The position numbers were made by a program, and so were the translations under genes. Below the pieces are notes generated by a model that was given only the letters and a program-made list of their open reading frames with translations, had not been told where the DNA came from and did not search any database. Below are positions 42,900-52,815 of a DNA stretch of 64,000 bases, piece by piece. Source of the DNA: Bacillus sp. UNC438CL73TsuS30 (GTDB lineage: Bacteria > Bacillota > Bacilli > Bacillales > Cytobacillaceae); contig NZ_KI535299.1 of assembly GCF_000482325.1 (NCBI RefSeq), positions 1 through 64,000 of the forward strand. The letters run 5' to 3'. Position 1 is the stretch's first letter. The number at the start of each line of letters is the position of its first letter.

Positions 42900-44174
42900 T
42901 CAAATGATATTTTTTACAACCGATATATTTTGATTAAGATATTCCCAATTTTGCGGAGCAGGCAGGCTTAATTGCCAAAAAGTAGTTCCTAAAAGCAGAT
43001 ACACGTCCATTAATTTATATTTTTCCATATAGCTCCGAATATCCTCAAACCAGACCACATGCTCCTCGTGATTTTTCCAATAACGATACCATGGCGATTT
43101 CGCGGTATTGTCAAACTGAATTTGTTGTCCTGTTGCAATCGCTTGGTTTTGAGCGGCAAGAACAGATAAAGCATGGGTTAAATGGGTTATAGCAATTTTG
43201 TCATACCCATAAAGAGGCAGAGCGATCTGCAATTTACGCGGATTGATTTGCGTTAATGAATAACGGACGACTTGCTCCATCCAAGTAATAGGAGCAATCG
43301 GATCAGGCGGCCCTGTTGGATACCCGTAATCAATGGTCATCACAGCGACAATGTCTGCTGCATTTCCAATCGCCTTATAATCATAAGCACCAATAATGCG
43401 ATTCGTCGGAATATCAGCTGTCTTGGCATGAACATTCACATGAAGAATCAGATTGCCTAATGCCGTTTTTAAATCCGTTAGAAATTTATTGAAGTCCTGA
43501 CGTCTTGGTGGAGGAATAAATTCAAGATCGATACTCACCCCGCCAAAACCTCTTTGAATGGTTAAGTGAACAATGCTTGCAATTAAATTCTGCCGATAAA
43601 CTGGATTTTCTAACACCTTTCCTGCCAGCTCAGCACTAAAGTCACCTTTCGTATAATTTCGGATCATCAATAAAGGGGTAATGTTTAATTGATTGCATTT
43701 TGCTACGATGTTCGAATCCTCAATCTCATTAAAAGCAAAGCCTTCTTCCGTAAAGGAATAGGCAACGACTGCCAAATAGGTTAGTTGGTTAGCCAATGTA
43801 TCAAGTGTGGAAAGAATATCTCCTATTGCAGACGGAACAATAAAGCCAAGGGTTGCTATTTCCATTTTTATCGGTGATGGAATTGCAATGATTTGACCGA
43901 TAACTAGCCGATTTGGGCTAATACCCTGATTGGCTGCTAGAATCGCAGCGGTACTCGTATTAAATTGATTTGCTAATTGCCAAATATGATCCCCAGCTTT
44001 TATACGGTAATAGCGAATGGGCAGTATTTTATCAGGAATATAAAGGGCAAGGCCGGGTACGAGGGATGTTGTAGAAGTTAAACCATTTACATGGGCAACG
44101 GTTTGCAGGGGTATCCCATACATCGTGGATATCCCCCACAAATTCTCTCCTTTACGAACCACATGTACCGCCAT
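42900..44174 (-). CDS. LysM-GH18 spore-cortex-lytic-type glycosidase (YaaH/SleL-like)
   Basis: A 424-aa protein with two N-terminal LysM peptidoglycan-binding modules (about 1-46, 52-97) and a GH18 barrel (about 105-420). The GH18 catalytic segment reads GGVSIDLEFI, with E as the acid. No Tyr/Trp-rich chitinase insert is seen, matching the YaaH/SleL group of cortex N-acetylglucosaminidases used in germination. No classical signal peptide, also as in SleL. The start ATG at 44174 follows AAAAGGTGTG; the frame extends 11 codons upstream without a better site. The YaaH/YdhD/YvbX subgroup cannot be decided. Confidence 0.88.
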   Translation of the reverse strand: MAVHVVRKGENLWGISTMYGIPLQTVAHVNGLTSTTSLVPGLALYIPDKILPIRYYRIKAGDHIWQLANQFNTSTAAILAANQGISPNRLVIGQIIAIPSPIKMEIATLGFIVPSAIGDILSTLDTLANQLTYLAVVAYSFTEEGFAFNEIEDSNIVAKCNQLNITPLLMIRNYTKGDFSAELAGKVLENPVYRQNLIASIVHLTIQRGFGGVSIDLEFIPPPRRQDFNKFLTDLKTALGNLILHVNVHAKTADIPTNRIIGAYDYKAIGNAADIVAVMTIDYGYPTGPPDPIAPITWMEQVVRYSLTQINPRKLQIALPLYGYDKIAITHLTHALSVLAAQNQAIATGQQIQFDNTAKSPWYRYWKNHEEHVVWFEDIRSYMEKYKLMDVYLLLGTTFWQLSLPAPQNWEYLNQNISVVKNII

Positions 44175-44291
44175 ATCATCACACCTTTTCTGTATCCTTT
44201 TAACCATCTTATGGAGATGATTGGCTAATATACTAGAGAGGGTGAGAAATTTTAGCTATATAAAGGAAAATAGAACTACGTATTTCCCTAT

Positions 44292-46886
44292 TTATAACCG
44301 CGGATCGATTGGCTCCGCCTCGAGCGCCAATACGCCCAGCACACATTCATGTACTCTTTCCAATGACTCCCGCTGGACAAACCTTTGAACCGCTTCAAGT
44401 CCCAGGCAGAATTCCTTCAAGGCATTACGCTGCTTTTTCCCAGCATTTCTTTGTTTTAACCTCACCAGATTTTCAGGCTTTAAATAATCTATCCCGTAAA
44501 TAATATGCAAATACTTGCGTCCTCTTACTTTAATGGCCGGCTGGAGGAGTTTTCCTTTATAGCGGGCCACAAAGTTTTCAGGTTTCACCACAAAACCTTC
44601 ATGACCATTTTCCGTCATTTCCTCCCACCACTTGATCGCCGCCTCCATCGAAGCCTCATCCGATACCACCCGATATTCCGTTTCTATGAATAAGGAAGAA
44701 AGTCGGCTAAACTCACGATTCTTTTCCATGTGCCACACATGCGGTTGGTCGAAAAACGATTGATTGCTATGAGCAAGGGTATGGAATGGAGCAATTTGAA
44801 TTCCCTCTATCCCTTCTGTTTCCCAGCAATAGTTTTGATAGACTTCATTAAATATCTCCGCTTCCACAAGCTCTACCTTCGTTTCCTGCAGCCACTCCGT
44901 CACACCTTTACCGTTTTCAATCGCCTTTTCAAGCATCTGCTTTATCTTCTTCCGATCCAGCAACGCCATTTCCCCAACATGCGCATATTGATTAAGAATC
45001 AATTCCTTCGCCTTCAAATTCCACGGGAGAATTTCAGCATCAAGCAGAACAAAATCAGTGTTGTGTTTTTCAAAATACCCTCCTAAGTCGCTATTAAGCA
45101 TCTCCAAAATCCGTTCGCCTAAATCTTTTTGAAAAAATGGCCGTCCTGTCCGGGTATAAATGGTCCCCAATGTTTCCCTGCCCACATACTCTTTTGCTAC
45201 TTGTTTGTTTTTAAAAAGAAACAAAATGCCACGGCTGCCCATATGTTTTTTCTCGACGACCATTTTATCGATTCCGTTTGCTTGGTAATACTCAAATGCT
45301 TCCAATGGATGCTCTAAATATCCCTCTAATCTTGATGGCTTTGGCGTTGGGCTCATCGTTGGCGGAATATAAGGGATTTCCTCAATCGGTACAGTAAAAT
45401 GAGAAAGATCATCTAAAGCAGACTTGACTCCATCGGCCGCAATCGCAATATGCCTGTTTTGCTCTGTCGAAACAGCAAATCCATCAATAAATTTACGGAT
45501 ATTCGGCGGGGCAAGCCTTTTGCTCTCCCATTCCTTTAAAGGATTGTCAGGGACATTGGCATAATCTTGCTTCGCTTTCACTGAAACCAAATCCTTTTCG
45601 GGATAGCGAAATGCCGTTAACCTGCCGCCAAATACAACCCCCTGGTCAATATTCAAGGTATTGTTGATTTGCAAGGGCTGCGGTTTCGGGTCATGCCCCC
45701 AAAGAATTAGCTCACTTGATTTATGATAAAGCGTCCAATCCTTTCGCACCGGCTTCCCGTTTTCATTAAGGCCATCCGTATCTCCATAACGGCAAAAATC
45801 AGAAATCCTCTGGGATTGCTTGCCAATATAGTAATCTTTAATCCCAGCATGGACGGCAACAGCGACATTTACGCCATTTTTCTGGATGATATAATGCGAT
45901 TTTGCCTCCAAAAGCATTTCCTTTAATTGTTTCTTAAAAGTATCCGATGCTTCTTTTCCAAATCGTTTTTCATAGTTTTCAAACTCTGCTTCAACCTTCT
46001 CATCCCCATGAGCAAGCGTTACTTGACGGCCATCTAACCAGCGGGCTATTTTCCAGCCATGATTACTGTCGATCATGTAAGCCAGCCCTGCTTCAACATG
46101 CTTTTGGAAAAATTGCAAGGTGTCAATGGAACGAGGTCCGCGGCTCATAATATCCCCTAACGAAAGAATTTTTCGCCCATCTGGATGAACATAATAACCT
46201 TGTTGGTTTTCCGCGTATCCAAGCTCCCCCAGTAATTCAATAGACTCGTCATAACAACCATGAATGTCGCCGATTATATCTATTCCATTTCCCACATCGA
46301 TTACCATTAGGTTTTCTAAACGATGTATTTCTAGATCCCGAATTTCTTCTTCATTTAAAATAAAATAACGTTGAAAGCCTTCTTTTTTTATGGAACGAAG
46401 TGTTTTTTGGAACTGTTGAAACTGCTGTTTAATTCTTTTCCGACCGCGAGGGAATTCCCTTTCTTCATCCCTTTCCAGCAGCTTTTTTTCTGGAACGTTC
46501 AACACGATAGCTGCGGCTGGGACATGGTGTTTTTTTGCAATTTCCAGGTATCGCTCGCGATCTTCCACCCGTAAGTGCGTGGCATCAATCAGAGTTAATT
46601 TATTGAGACGGCAGCGTTTTTCAATTAAAAAATCCATTGCCTGAAATGCCTCTTTAGAAATTTGGTTGTATTCATCATATAATGCATCCGCCTCATCCCT
46701 TGGCCGATCATTCCAAGTGATAAATTCAACATCACTAACAAGAACGCGGAACTGATCCGAACTCACGACTTCAGAGGGGAGAATTACTTTTTCCGCAATT
46801 AATCGGTTTAAAACCGTTGTTTTTCCCGAATTAGAAGGTCCGATAAATAACACAATCCCTGCATGGGGCAAATGAATAGTCCTCAT
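44292..46886 (-). CDS. pnkp: Bacterial Pnkp: RNA kinase-phosphatase-ligase
   Basis: An 864-aa three-domain RNA-repair enzyme. The 5' kinase (1-170) has GPSNSGKTT. The metallophosphatase (about 195-475) has GDIHGCYDE, LGDIMSRGP, a DSNHGWK version of the GNH motif and LAHGDEK. The C-terminal ligase domain (about 510-864) has the nucleotidyl motif VVEKKHMGSRG with lysine, EGFVVKPE and IKVRGRKYL. Pnkp heals and seals cleaved tRNA-like RNA with Hen1. The start ATG at 46886 is chosen six bases after GAGGG, two bases after the hen1 stop; an upstream ATG at 46892 would abut the site. Confidence 0.94.
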   Translation of the reverse strand: MRTIHLPHAGIVLFIGPSNSGKTTVLNRLIAEKVILPSEVVSSDQFRVLVSDVEFITWNDRPRDEADALYDEYNQISKEAFQAMDFLIEKRCRLNKLTLIDATHLRVEDRERYLEIAKKHHVPAAAIVLNVPEKKLLERDEEREFPRGRKRIKQQFQQFQKTLRSIKKEGFQRYFILNEEEIRDLEIHRLENLMVIDVGNGIDIIGDIHGCYDESIELLGELGYAENQQGYYVHPDGRKILSLGDIMSRGPRSIDTLQFFQKHVEAGLAYMIDSNHGWKIARWLDGRQVTLAHGDEKVEAEFENYEKRFGKEASDTFKKQLKEMLLEAKSHYIIQKNGVNVAVAVHAGIKDYYIGKQSQRISDFCRYGDTDGLNENGKPVRKDWTLYHKSSELILWGHDPKPQPLQINNTLNIDQGVVFGGRLTAFRYPEKDLVSVKAKQDYANVPDNPLKEWESKRLAPPNIRKFIDGFAVSTEQNRHIAIAADGVKSALDDLSHFTVPIEEIPYIPPTMSPTPKPSRLEGYLEHPLEAFEYYQANGIDKMVVEKKHMGSRGILFLFKNKQVAKEYVGRETLGTIYTRTGRPFFQKDLGERILEMLNSDLGGYFEKHNTDFVLLDAEILPWNLKAKELILNQYAHVGEMALLDRKKIKQMLEKAIENGKGVTEWLQETKVELVEAEIFNEVYQNYCWETEGIEGIQIAPFHTLAHSNQSFFDQPHVWHMEKNREFSRLSSLFIETEYRVVSDEASMEAAIKWWEEMTENGHEGFVVKPENFVARYKGKLLQPAIKVRGRKYLHIIYGIDYLKPENLVRLKQRNAGKKQRNALKEFCLGLEAVQRFVQRESLERVHECVLGVLALEAEPIDPRL

Positions 46887-46888
46887 TA

Positions 46889-48229
46889 TCATCCCTCTTT
46901 CCTTGTAAATAACGCCATTTGTGTCGGCTGCCCAAAGGTTGGATGCTCCTCACCAATCCCTTGAAATTGGACATGATAAGAAGATCCTTCTATCCACTCG
47001 GCGCATTTTTGCTGAAATTCATTTCGTGTCCATTCAAAGCGATGGTCATGATGTCGCATCTCCACATCCATTTCATAGACGACATTGTATTCCTGATTGG
47101 GTGTCGTTACGATGAGGGCCTGCGGGCGATAATCATGGAGTATCATTTTAAAAATTTTCCCCAACCGAGCTTCATCGATATGTTCAATGACTTCACATAA
47201 AATCAGAATGTCCTTATTTTGCAATCGTTCGTCAAAATAAAACAGTGAGCCCGCAATTGTGGTAGGTTCAATAAACCCGCCTTGTTCCTTCGCTTGATGA
47301 AACCGGTCCAAAGCACGTAACCGGGCTTTATTCGAGGGCTCTACCGCAAGTATCTCCTTTACGCCGTCTACAAAACCAAGCAAGGTCGATAACTTTCCTT
47401 CACCGGAACCAAGGTCAATAATCGTTTCTTTGTTTGGTAATCCTTTAATAGAATCAATTATCGTCTGATAGCGGAGGTCATTTAAACGAACCTTTGGCAG
47501 CTCAGGCTTAGGCGATTCCAGCTCAAAAAACTTTGATTGGGAAATCAAATTTTCAAATCTTAATGTCCGAGTAACAATCAACCTCTTTAACGGATGGTTG
47601 TCAAGCCAACCTTCCCCGTAACGATCAAGTTTTTCGATTTCTTTTTCATCAATAAAATAATGTTTATAGTTATCCATCACTGGGATGAGAATAAACACAT
47701 GCTTCAGCGCACTTTGAAGGGACTGCTGCCCTTTTAAGGTAATAAATTTTGCCGAGCTTTTTTCATGAATTTTCTTATTCGCCGCGCCGCGTTCAAGGTT
47801 TACCTGATAGCCCATTGGTTCAAATAATGCGTGAATCTCATCATCCCCTAAATCAGTCGCAACCGGACCAAAGGCTAAGTCCATTTCAAAAGGATGCTGA
47901 ACCCATTTCAAATATTCTTCTTGTGGTTTCCCATTTAACGCAGTGCCCAGTGCTTTACGAATGGCCGAAGTGAAAATACTGCTAACCGCAAACTCGCGAT
48001 CATTGATGTAGGAGGTAATATCATATAAATCCGCTGAATTCCGCACTAAATCGATGGCATCCGGTTTTACATAAATCAGAAATTGGACCTCATTTGGTGT
48101 AAAGGTTGTGTAGACAATCCGGGTTTTGAAGCCCTTTTCGTCCCGTTCATAAAGATTATTAGGATTTTTAGCAAGAAGATAGGAGACTGTCTCGGCATCC
48201 TGCCCCCTTACTGTGACTGAAAGCTGCAT
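46889..48229 (-). CDS. hen1: Hen1 RNA 3'-terminal ribose 2'-O-methyltransferase
   Basis: A 446-aa partner of Pnkp that methylates the 2'-OH of the 3' end at a break so the repaired RNA resists repeated cutting. Residues 1-245 are the Hen1 N-terminal (ligase-activating) domain. The methyltransferase domain has DLGSGEGKLSTLL (SAM site) and the manganese site CEVIEHIDE plus MRHHDHRFEWTRNEF. The start ATG at 48229 follows GAGG eight bases upstream. An extended -10-like promoter (TGGTAAAAT) lies near 48259-48267. It is separated from the upstream SMC gene by a terminator, so the pair is its own transcript. Confidence 0.94.
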   Translation of the reverse strand: MQLSVTVRGQDAETVSYLLAKNPNNLYERDEKGFKTRIVYTTFTPNEVQFLIYVKPDAIDLVRNSADLYDITSYINDREFAVSSIFTSAIRKALGTALNGKPQEEYLKWVQHPFEMDLAFGPVATDLGDDEIHALFEPMGYQVNLERGAANKKIHEKSSAKFITLKGQQSLQSALKHVFILIPVMDNYKHYFIDEKEIEKLDRYGEGWLDNHPLKRLIVTRTLRFENLISQSKFFELESPKPELPKVRLNDLRYQTIIDSIKGLPNKETIIDLGSGEGKLSTLLGFVDGVKEILAVEPSNKARLRALDRFHQAKEQGGFIEPTTIAGSLFYFDERLQNKDILILCEVIEHIDEARLGKIFKMILHDYRPQALIVTTPNQEYNVVYEMDVEMRHHDHRFEWTRNEFQQKCAEWIEGSSYHVQFQGIGEEHPTFGQPTQMALFTRKEG

Positions 48230-48300
48230 GCTCTGCACCTCACTTTACGGAGTATCATTTTACCATTATTTCACATAAAAGGAATGATTGCCAAGCAGAA

Positions 48301-48326
48301 GAAAAAACCACACAAGACTGTGTGGC
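48301..48326 (-). terminator. Terminator of the SMC operon
   Basis: The minus strand has CCACACA-GTCT-TGTGTGG followed by TTTTTTC, just after the large ATPase gene and before hen1. Confidence 0.85.
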
Positions 48327-48351
48327 ATTTTGTGCTATCAATTGATTCAAC

Positions 48352-51300
48352 TTAATGAGTTACTTCAGCTTCCTGGTATATCCGAAATGCCGGAACAATC
48401 GTATCCGTAACAATTTCTTTTCCTTTTTCGCGAATAAAGTCCAATTTATAATAGGCATCAAATCTTTGACTGATTTCTGTTTTCACTAGTTCGGGCGGAG
48501 TGACGACGATGAATTGGAACTTCAGCTTTTCAGCAACGGAGAAGATCGGATCAAGGACATGTGCCGACGCAGCTTGTCCGAATGGATTATCACAGACTAA
48601 AGGAACCCAGCTTTGATCGGTCTCGTTTTTAACGGATAATAACATCATCATCATGACCATTCGTGCTGATAGCTTTTGACCTCCACTACCATCGGATTTC
48701 GTCCTTGAACCCTGATTAATGGTTTGCCAGGTTGAATAATGCTCTCTTTGCGGTTTCCCGTACATAAAGGCATTATCCGTTCGCATATTATAGACGAGTA
48801 GCTCAGGATACCGATTCCGCAAAGATACAAACAATATTTGCTCATCACTTATGAGTTGTTTTATTTCTTGATTTACAGCTTGATTACTACTATCAATCAC
48901 ATCAAATTGTTTCGTAATTTTGTTTATGGCAGCGACAAAATGCTGCTTCAGCAGCGGCTCGATATCTTCAGCCTTTTTAGGCAAAATGTCTTCTTTTAGC
49001 TGGACGAGTGGAAAGTTTCCTCGTTCATTTTTCAGCTTCATTTTTGCAATCATGGAACGAATCGCCTCTGAAATGCTCATGACCTTCATGCTGGCACGGC
49101 TTGCCCAGAAGTTTTGAGCCTTTTCTGCCCTTTCCTTATCACGTTCTAATTGTTCTAATCCACTTTGAGAAAAACGCTTCATATTTTGAACGATGCTTTG
49201 AATATGCGAATAATGCCTCGTATCCATATGATCTAATGTGGTTAACACATCATTTTTAAAACGAATCTCCCAATCTTTTCCTTCAATTGTTAGCTTTAAA
49301 TTACGCAAGGATTGTTCGATTTTTGCATGTTTCTCCTGTCCATCTTCCTGTATTGCTTGTTGCTCTTCACACCAGGATAAGATACAGGCTTTTCCTTGAC
49401 TTTTAACTTTTTCTAATTCCGAATCCGTAAATGCTAGAGCTTCCTCCTTAAGGATAACGGATAAGGTTAACAAATCCCCTTCATAACCAGTAATGTTTGC
49501 TTCTATTTCTTTTTGGCGCTTTTCCGCCTGCTTTTTTTCTTCTATTGTTTTTTTCGTTTGGTCTTTTATTTCGACTTCCTTTACTTCTAAGTCAAGGTCT
49601 TCCCATTCTTCAGGCTGTTTTTCATGCTTTGCTACTTTTTTACCTGATTTATCACGTTGTTCTGTCGCATGCTTTAGGGACGTTTCTGCCACTGTTACAG
49701 CTGTTCCTTGTTCCCGTTCTTCTTTTTCTGCTGCTTTCGCATCCTTCTGTGCGGTTTGCAGCATATTTTCTACTATACTAATAGGTTCATCTGGTACCGG
49801 AGCTTTATGCCATTCTTTGTTAAGGTTATCTAGTTTTTTCTCTAATTTCTTTTGTTGCTTTTGTTCTGTTTCTTTTCTTGCTTGAATAACCAGTAATTCT
49901 CTAGCCTGTTCTTCTTTTGATTTTTGAAGTTGTATTAGCTCTCTGATGCTTCCATTTATCTCTTCTAATAAATGTGGTGATAAACGTGGGACCTCTTCAC
50001 ATTGCTCCGCTTTTTCATCCACAGGAAATGCCGCTGTTTCAATAAAGACGGCGATCTCCTTTATATTTTGTTCGTTTGTCAGCTTCCATTCTAAATAGGT
50101 TTGATTCCATTGGTTTTGTAGCTCAACAATTTTTTCATGCTCTTTTCCTATTTCTAATTGTTTATTGACCAAGGCTTCCTTTTGCTTCTCTTTTTCTAGT
50201 TTTACCCGTTTATTCATTAGGTGAAGTGATTTTTCTTGATCAAAATCCTCTAAGGTTTCCACATCTCTTGTAAGCTTATCTATTTTTTGAATGGTCTTTT
50301 GCCGCTGCTCATTTAGCTGAAGCTGTAATTCTTTCTCTTTTTCCTGTTTTGTCGTGACATCTTGTAATTCAATTTTCTTAGAAAGAAGAGCGTTCTGTTC
50401 TTGAGTTAAAGATTTCTCGAGATCAATACAAAGCTCACTTGAGATGAACCGATCAATTTCTTTTAAAATTAGGCGTAAGGACGTTTCGGTTTTTTCGATT
50501 TCAATAAGTGTATCTTTCTTTTCTTCTATTTGTTTAGCAATCTTTATTTTCCAGTCGATAAATAGATTTTTGTCACTTAATAGCTCTTTCTCTGTTCCGT
50601 TAATGATCACAAAGGATGGCGATTGATTATTGCTGTTCATTTCCTCACGCATGAAAATCGGAACAGGACTTTTAAACATTCTTCCCGAAAGAATCTGCTG
50701 ATTAATTTTTTGCCATTGTTGGCCGCTAACGACCACCCCATATGGAAGAAGTGGGTTTGCCATAAGGTGGTTCGCCATTTCCTCTGCACGTAAGGATTGG
50801 AGAAATTGGGTTCCATAAAACACATCAATGCCCGTCTTTTCATCGATCCATTCCTTTAATTCCTTCACATCTTTATTAGGAATCCAGAAGTGCTCATCAT
50901 TTAAGGAATGATCTAGTTGTATTTCCCAAAGATCTTTTTTAATTTGTTCACCTTGTTCCCTATTATTTACTAGGACCTCTTCAATCTGTATGGCATATTT
51001 CGAAAGAAGCGCGTGTGTGAACGGTGCAGTAACATCATCTAATAGACCATGGAGCCTATCTAATAGTTTTGATTCTTTTGGCCTTTGCTCCTCAATTGCA
51101 ACTTTTAACTCTCCGCATTTTTCTTCTGAAAACTGAATCGATTGACTGAGCGTACCATGTAAAGTGGCAAGTTGATTTTGCCGTCCACTAGATTCTTTCT
51201 CTTTTGCTTGCAGCTCTTCTAACAAAGCCTTTTTGTCATCTATTTGTTTAGAAAGAAACTGGGTAAAGCCCTTTAAGTCATAGGTTATGCGGTCTCCAAA

Positions 51301-52815
51301 CTCTTTGATGAGCGCTTCTTCCTTAGACTCAAATGTATGGATTTGTGTATATAAAAAATCAATTTCACTATTAAGCTGAGCAATCTCTTTTGTCTTTTGT
51401 TTATCCTGTTGCGTAAGTTCGTTTCCTTTTTTCTTTAAAAACTTTTGATAACCCAAATACTGCTTTACAGCTTCTTGTAGGGATCGATAAGAATGCTCCC
51501 ATTGCATTTTAGTTTCTTTTTTGATCTCATCCATTCTTTGATTCACTTGCTCTAAGCCGCTATTTTGTTCTAATGTCGCGATCTGCTGAGCAAGAGTGCG
51601 AATACTTTGTTCGTTTTCACTCCACTCTTTCAATAAGGCATGAAAGACTAACAGCTCTTTTCTTTCCTGTTTCTCCTGAACGATTGCTTGAAAGGAAGTA
51701 TGCTTATTCCTTTCTTCTCCTAATTTCTTCGCCCAATTTAGTACCTCTCTATGAGCTTTGGCGTAGTCTAGGTTGTCTTTTTGAAAGCGTAAATCCGCTT
51801 GTGTCATCGTTAATCTTTCAATGCCTTTTTCTAAAGTAAGCAGCGTTTCCACTTCCGCTTGCTTCAAATGCTCCAAAGCCCCAAGCAGTTGTCTTCCTAC
51901 CTTAATACTGCCATTCACAATTTCTTTATGCGCAGCACCTTTTGCTAGATTTTCTTCAAAAGGGACGATGTCTTCTAAAAATTCCTTATGTGCTTGCTCT
52001 CTTTTTAAGAGAACCGGCAAATCCTTCGCGATACTTGCCTGACTCTTGAAAATCTCCACAAGATCGTCCTTTTGATGTTCCGTCCGGTGTAAGACTTGGC
52101 TAATTGTAGGAATGATTCGTTTTTGGAACAGAGAATGATCATCCTCAGATCCCTCAAAGTATTTCCCAACGCCGCCTTCATCCTTGTTTATGTCCTTCAT
52201 GATATCCCAATCTTTACGGTTGATTCCATAAGTATCGAGAATGCGATAATGCTTTTTCGTATCTCGGTAAACGTCGTATCCGTTCCATTTTAAATAGTCC
52301 TTCAAGCTTTCGGTTTCAGCAACCTCATCATTTTCATAGAGTGGGATGTGCTCAAGCGATACCTCGTCTTTCCCTTCAAATTCTCTTGTATAAAAGGTTA
52401 TATTAGGGAGGATCTTCGCTTCTTGTTCTAACGTCTTACTTTCATTTCCACTTTCTTCGTTTATCGAAATCCGCTGTTCGGCTGAGAACATGCCTCCCGT
52501 AACCAGATGCCGGCTGTCAGAACCGTCCAATTCCCATTGAATAAGAACATGAAAGGTATACGGAATAAATTGCTCTTTATTATTAAAAAAGAACTGCTGA
52601 TAATAACGATTGTTTTGTTTTCCCCATGAGGTACCAGGCTTAAGGATTTGGAAAATGGTTTGCAAGAATACCCCTTTCCCTCCGCCATTCATCATTGCAA
52701 CGAGACCATTTGTTGATGTCTCTTCATTATGGAAGTTAAAAGTGGTGTCTTTATATTGCTTTTGCATGCCATCATACTTTAAGCCGACAATTCTAATTCG
52801 ATGGATTTTCGGCAT
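48352..52815 (-). CDS. SMC/MukB-like ATPase of a Wadjet-like system (JetC-like)
   Basis: A 1487-aa ABC-type ATPase with long central coiled coils (roughly 270-560 and 760-1200). The N-terminal head has the sequence GLVAMMNGGGKGVFLQT (residues 37-53), a P-loop in which the usual Ser/Thr after GK is Gly. The C-terminal head has the signature SDGSGGQKLSARM (about 1374-1386) and Walker B-like VPLVCDNPFG (D about 1409). The layout matches condensin-type JetC/MksB. AGGAGGAG precedes ATG, 23 nt inside the upstream gene. It is the last gene of a four-gene operon. The family is not one I recognise by name beyond the JetC-like architecture. Confidence 0.78.
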   Translation of the reverse strand: MPKIHRIRIVGLKYDGMQKQYKDTTFNFHNEETSTNGLVAMMNGGGKGVFLQTIFQILKPGTSWGKQNNRYYQQFFFNNKEQFIPYTFHVLIQWELDGSDSRHLVTGGMFSAEQRISINEESGNESKTLEQEAKILPNITFYTREFEGKDEVSLEHIPLYENDEVAETESLKDYLKWNGYDVYRDTKKHYRILDTYGINRKDWDIMKDINKDEGGVGKYFEGSEDDHSLFQKRIIPTISQVLHRTEHQKDDLVEIFKSQASIAKDLPVLLKREQAHKEFLEDIVPFEENLAKGAAHKEIVNGSIKVGRQLLGALEHLKQAEVETLLTLEKGIERLTMTQADLRFQKDNLDYAKAHREVLNWAKKLGEERNKHTSFQAIVQEKQERKELLVFHALLKEWSENEQSIRTLAQQIATLEQNSGLEQVNQRMDEIKKETKMQWEHSYRSLQEAVKQYLGYQKFLKKKGNELTQQDKQKTKEIAQLNSEIDFLYTQIHTFESKEEALIKEFGDRITYDLKGFTQFLSKQIDDKKALLEELQAKEKESSGRQNQLATLHGTLSQSIQFSEEKCGELKVAIEEQRPKESKLLDRLHGLLDDVTAPFTHALLSKYAIQIEEVLVNNREQGEQIKKDLWEIQLDHSLNDEHFWIPNKDVKELKEWIDEKTGIDVFYGTQFLQSLRAEEMANHLMANPLLPYGVVVSGQQWQKINQQILSGRMFKSPVPIFMREEMNSNNQSPSFVIINGTEKELLSDKNLFIDWKIKIAKQIEEKKDTLIEIEKTETSLRLILKEIDRFISSELCIDLEKSLTQEQNALLSKKIELQDVTTKQEKEKELQLQLNEQRQKTIQKIDKLTRDVETLEDFDQEKSLHLMNKRVKLEKEKQKEALVNKQLEIGKEHEKIVELQNQWNQTYLEWKLTNEQNIKEIAVFIETAAFPVDEKAEQCEEVPRLSPHLLEEINGSIRELIQLQKSKEEQARELLVIQARKETEQKQQKKLEKKLDNLNKEWHKAPVPDEPISIVENMLQTAQKDAKAAEKEEREQGTAVTVAETSLKHATEQRDKSGKKVAKHEKQPEEWEDLDLEVKEVEIKDQTKKTIEEKKQAEKRQKEIEANITGYEGDLLTLSVILKEEALAFTDSELEKVKSQGKACILSWCEEQQAIQEDGQEKHAKIEQSLRNLKLTIEGKDWEIRFKNDVLTTLDHMDTRHYSHIQSIVQNMKRFSQSGLEQLERDKERAEKAQNFWASRASMKVMSISEAIRSMIAKMKLKNERGNFPLVQLKEDILPKKAEDIEPLLKQHFVAAINKITKQFDVIDSSNQAVNQEIKQLISDEQILFVSLRNRYPELLVYNMRTDNAFMYGKPQREHYSTWQTINQGSRTKSDGSGGQKLSARMVMMMMLLSVKNETDQSWVPLVCDNPFGQAASAHVLDPIFSVAEKLKFQFIVVTPPELVKTEISQRFDAYYKLDFIREKGKEIVTDTIVPAFRIYQEAEVTH

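Noticed and set aside
49493..49885. 130-aa Phe/Ser-rich plus-strand ORF opposite the SMC-like gene
   Set aside because: It is antisense to the coiled-coil region, whose Glu/Lys codons give Phe/Ser/Leu on the other strand. No ribosome binding site is seen.
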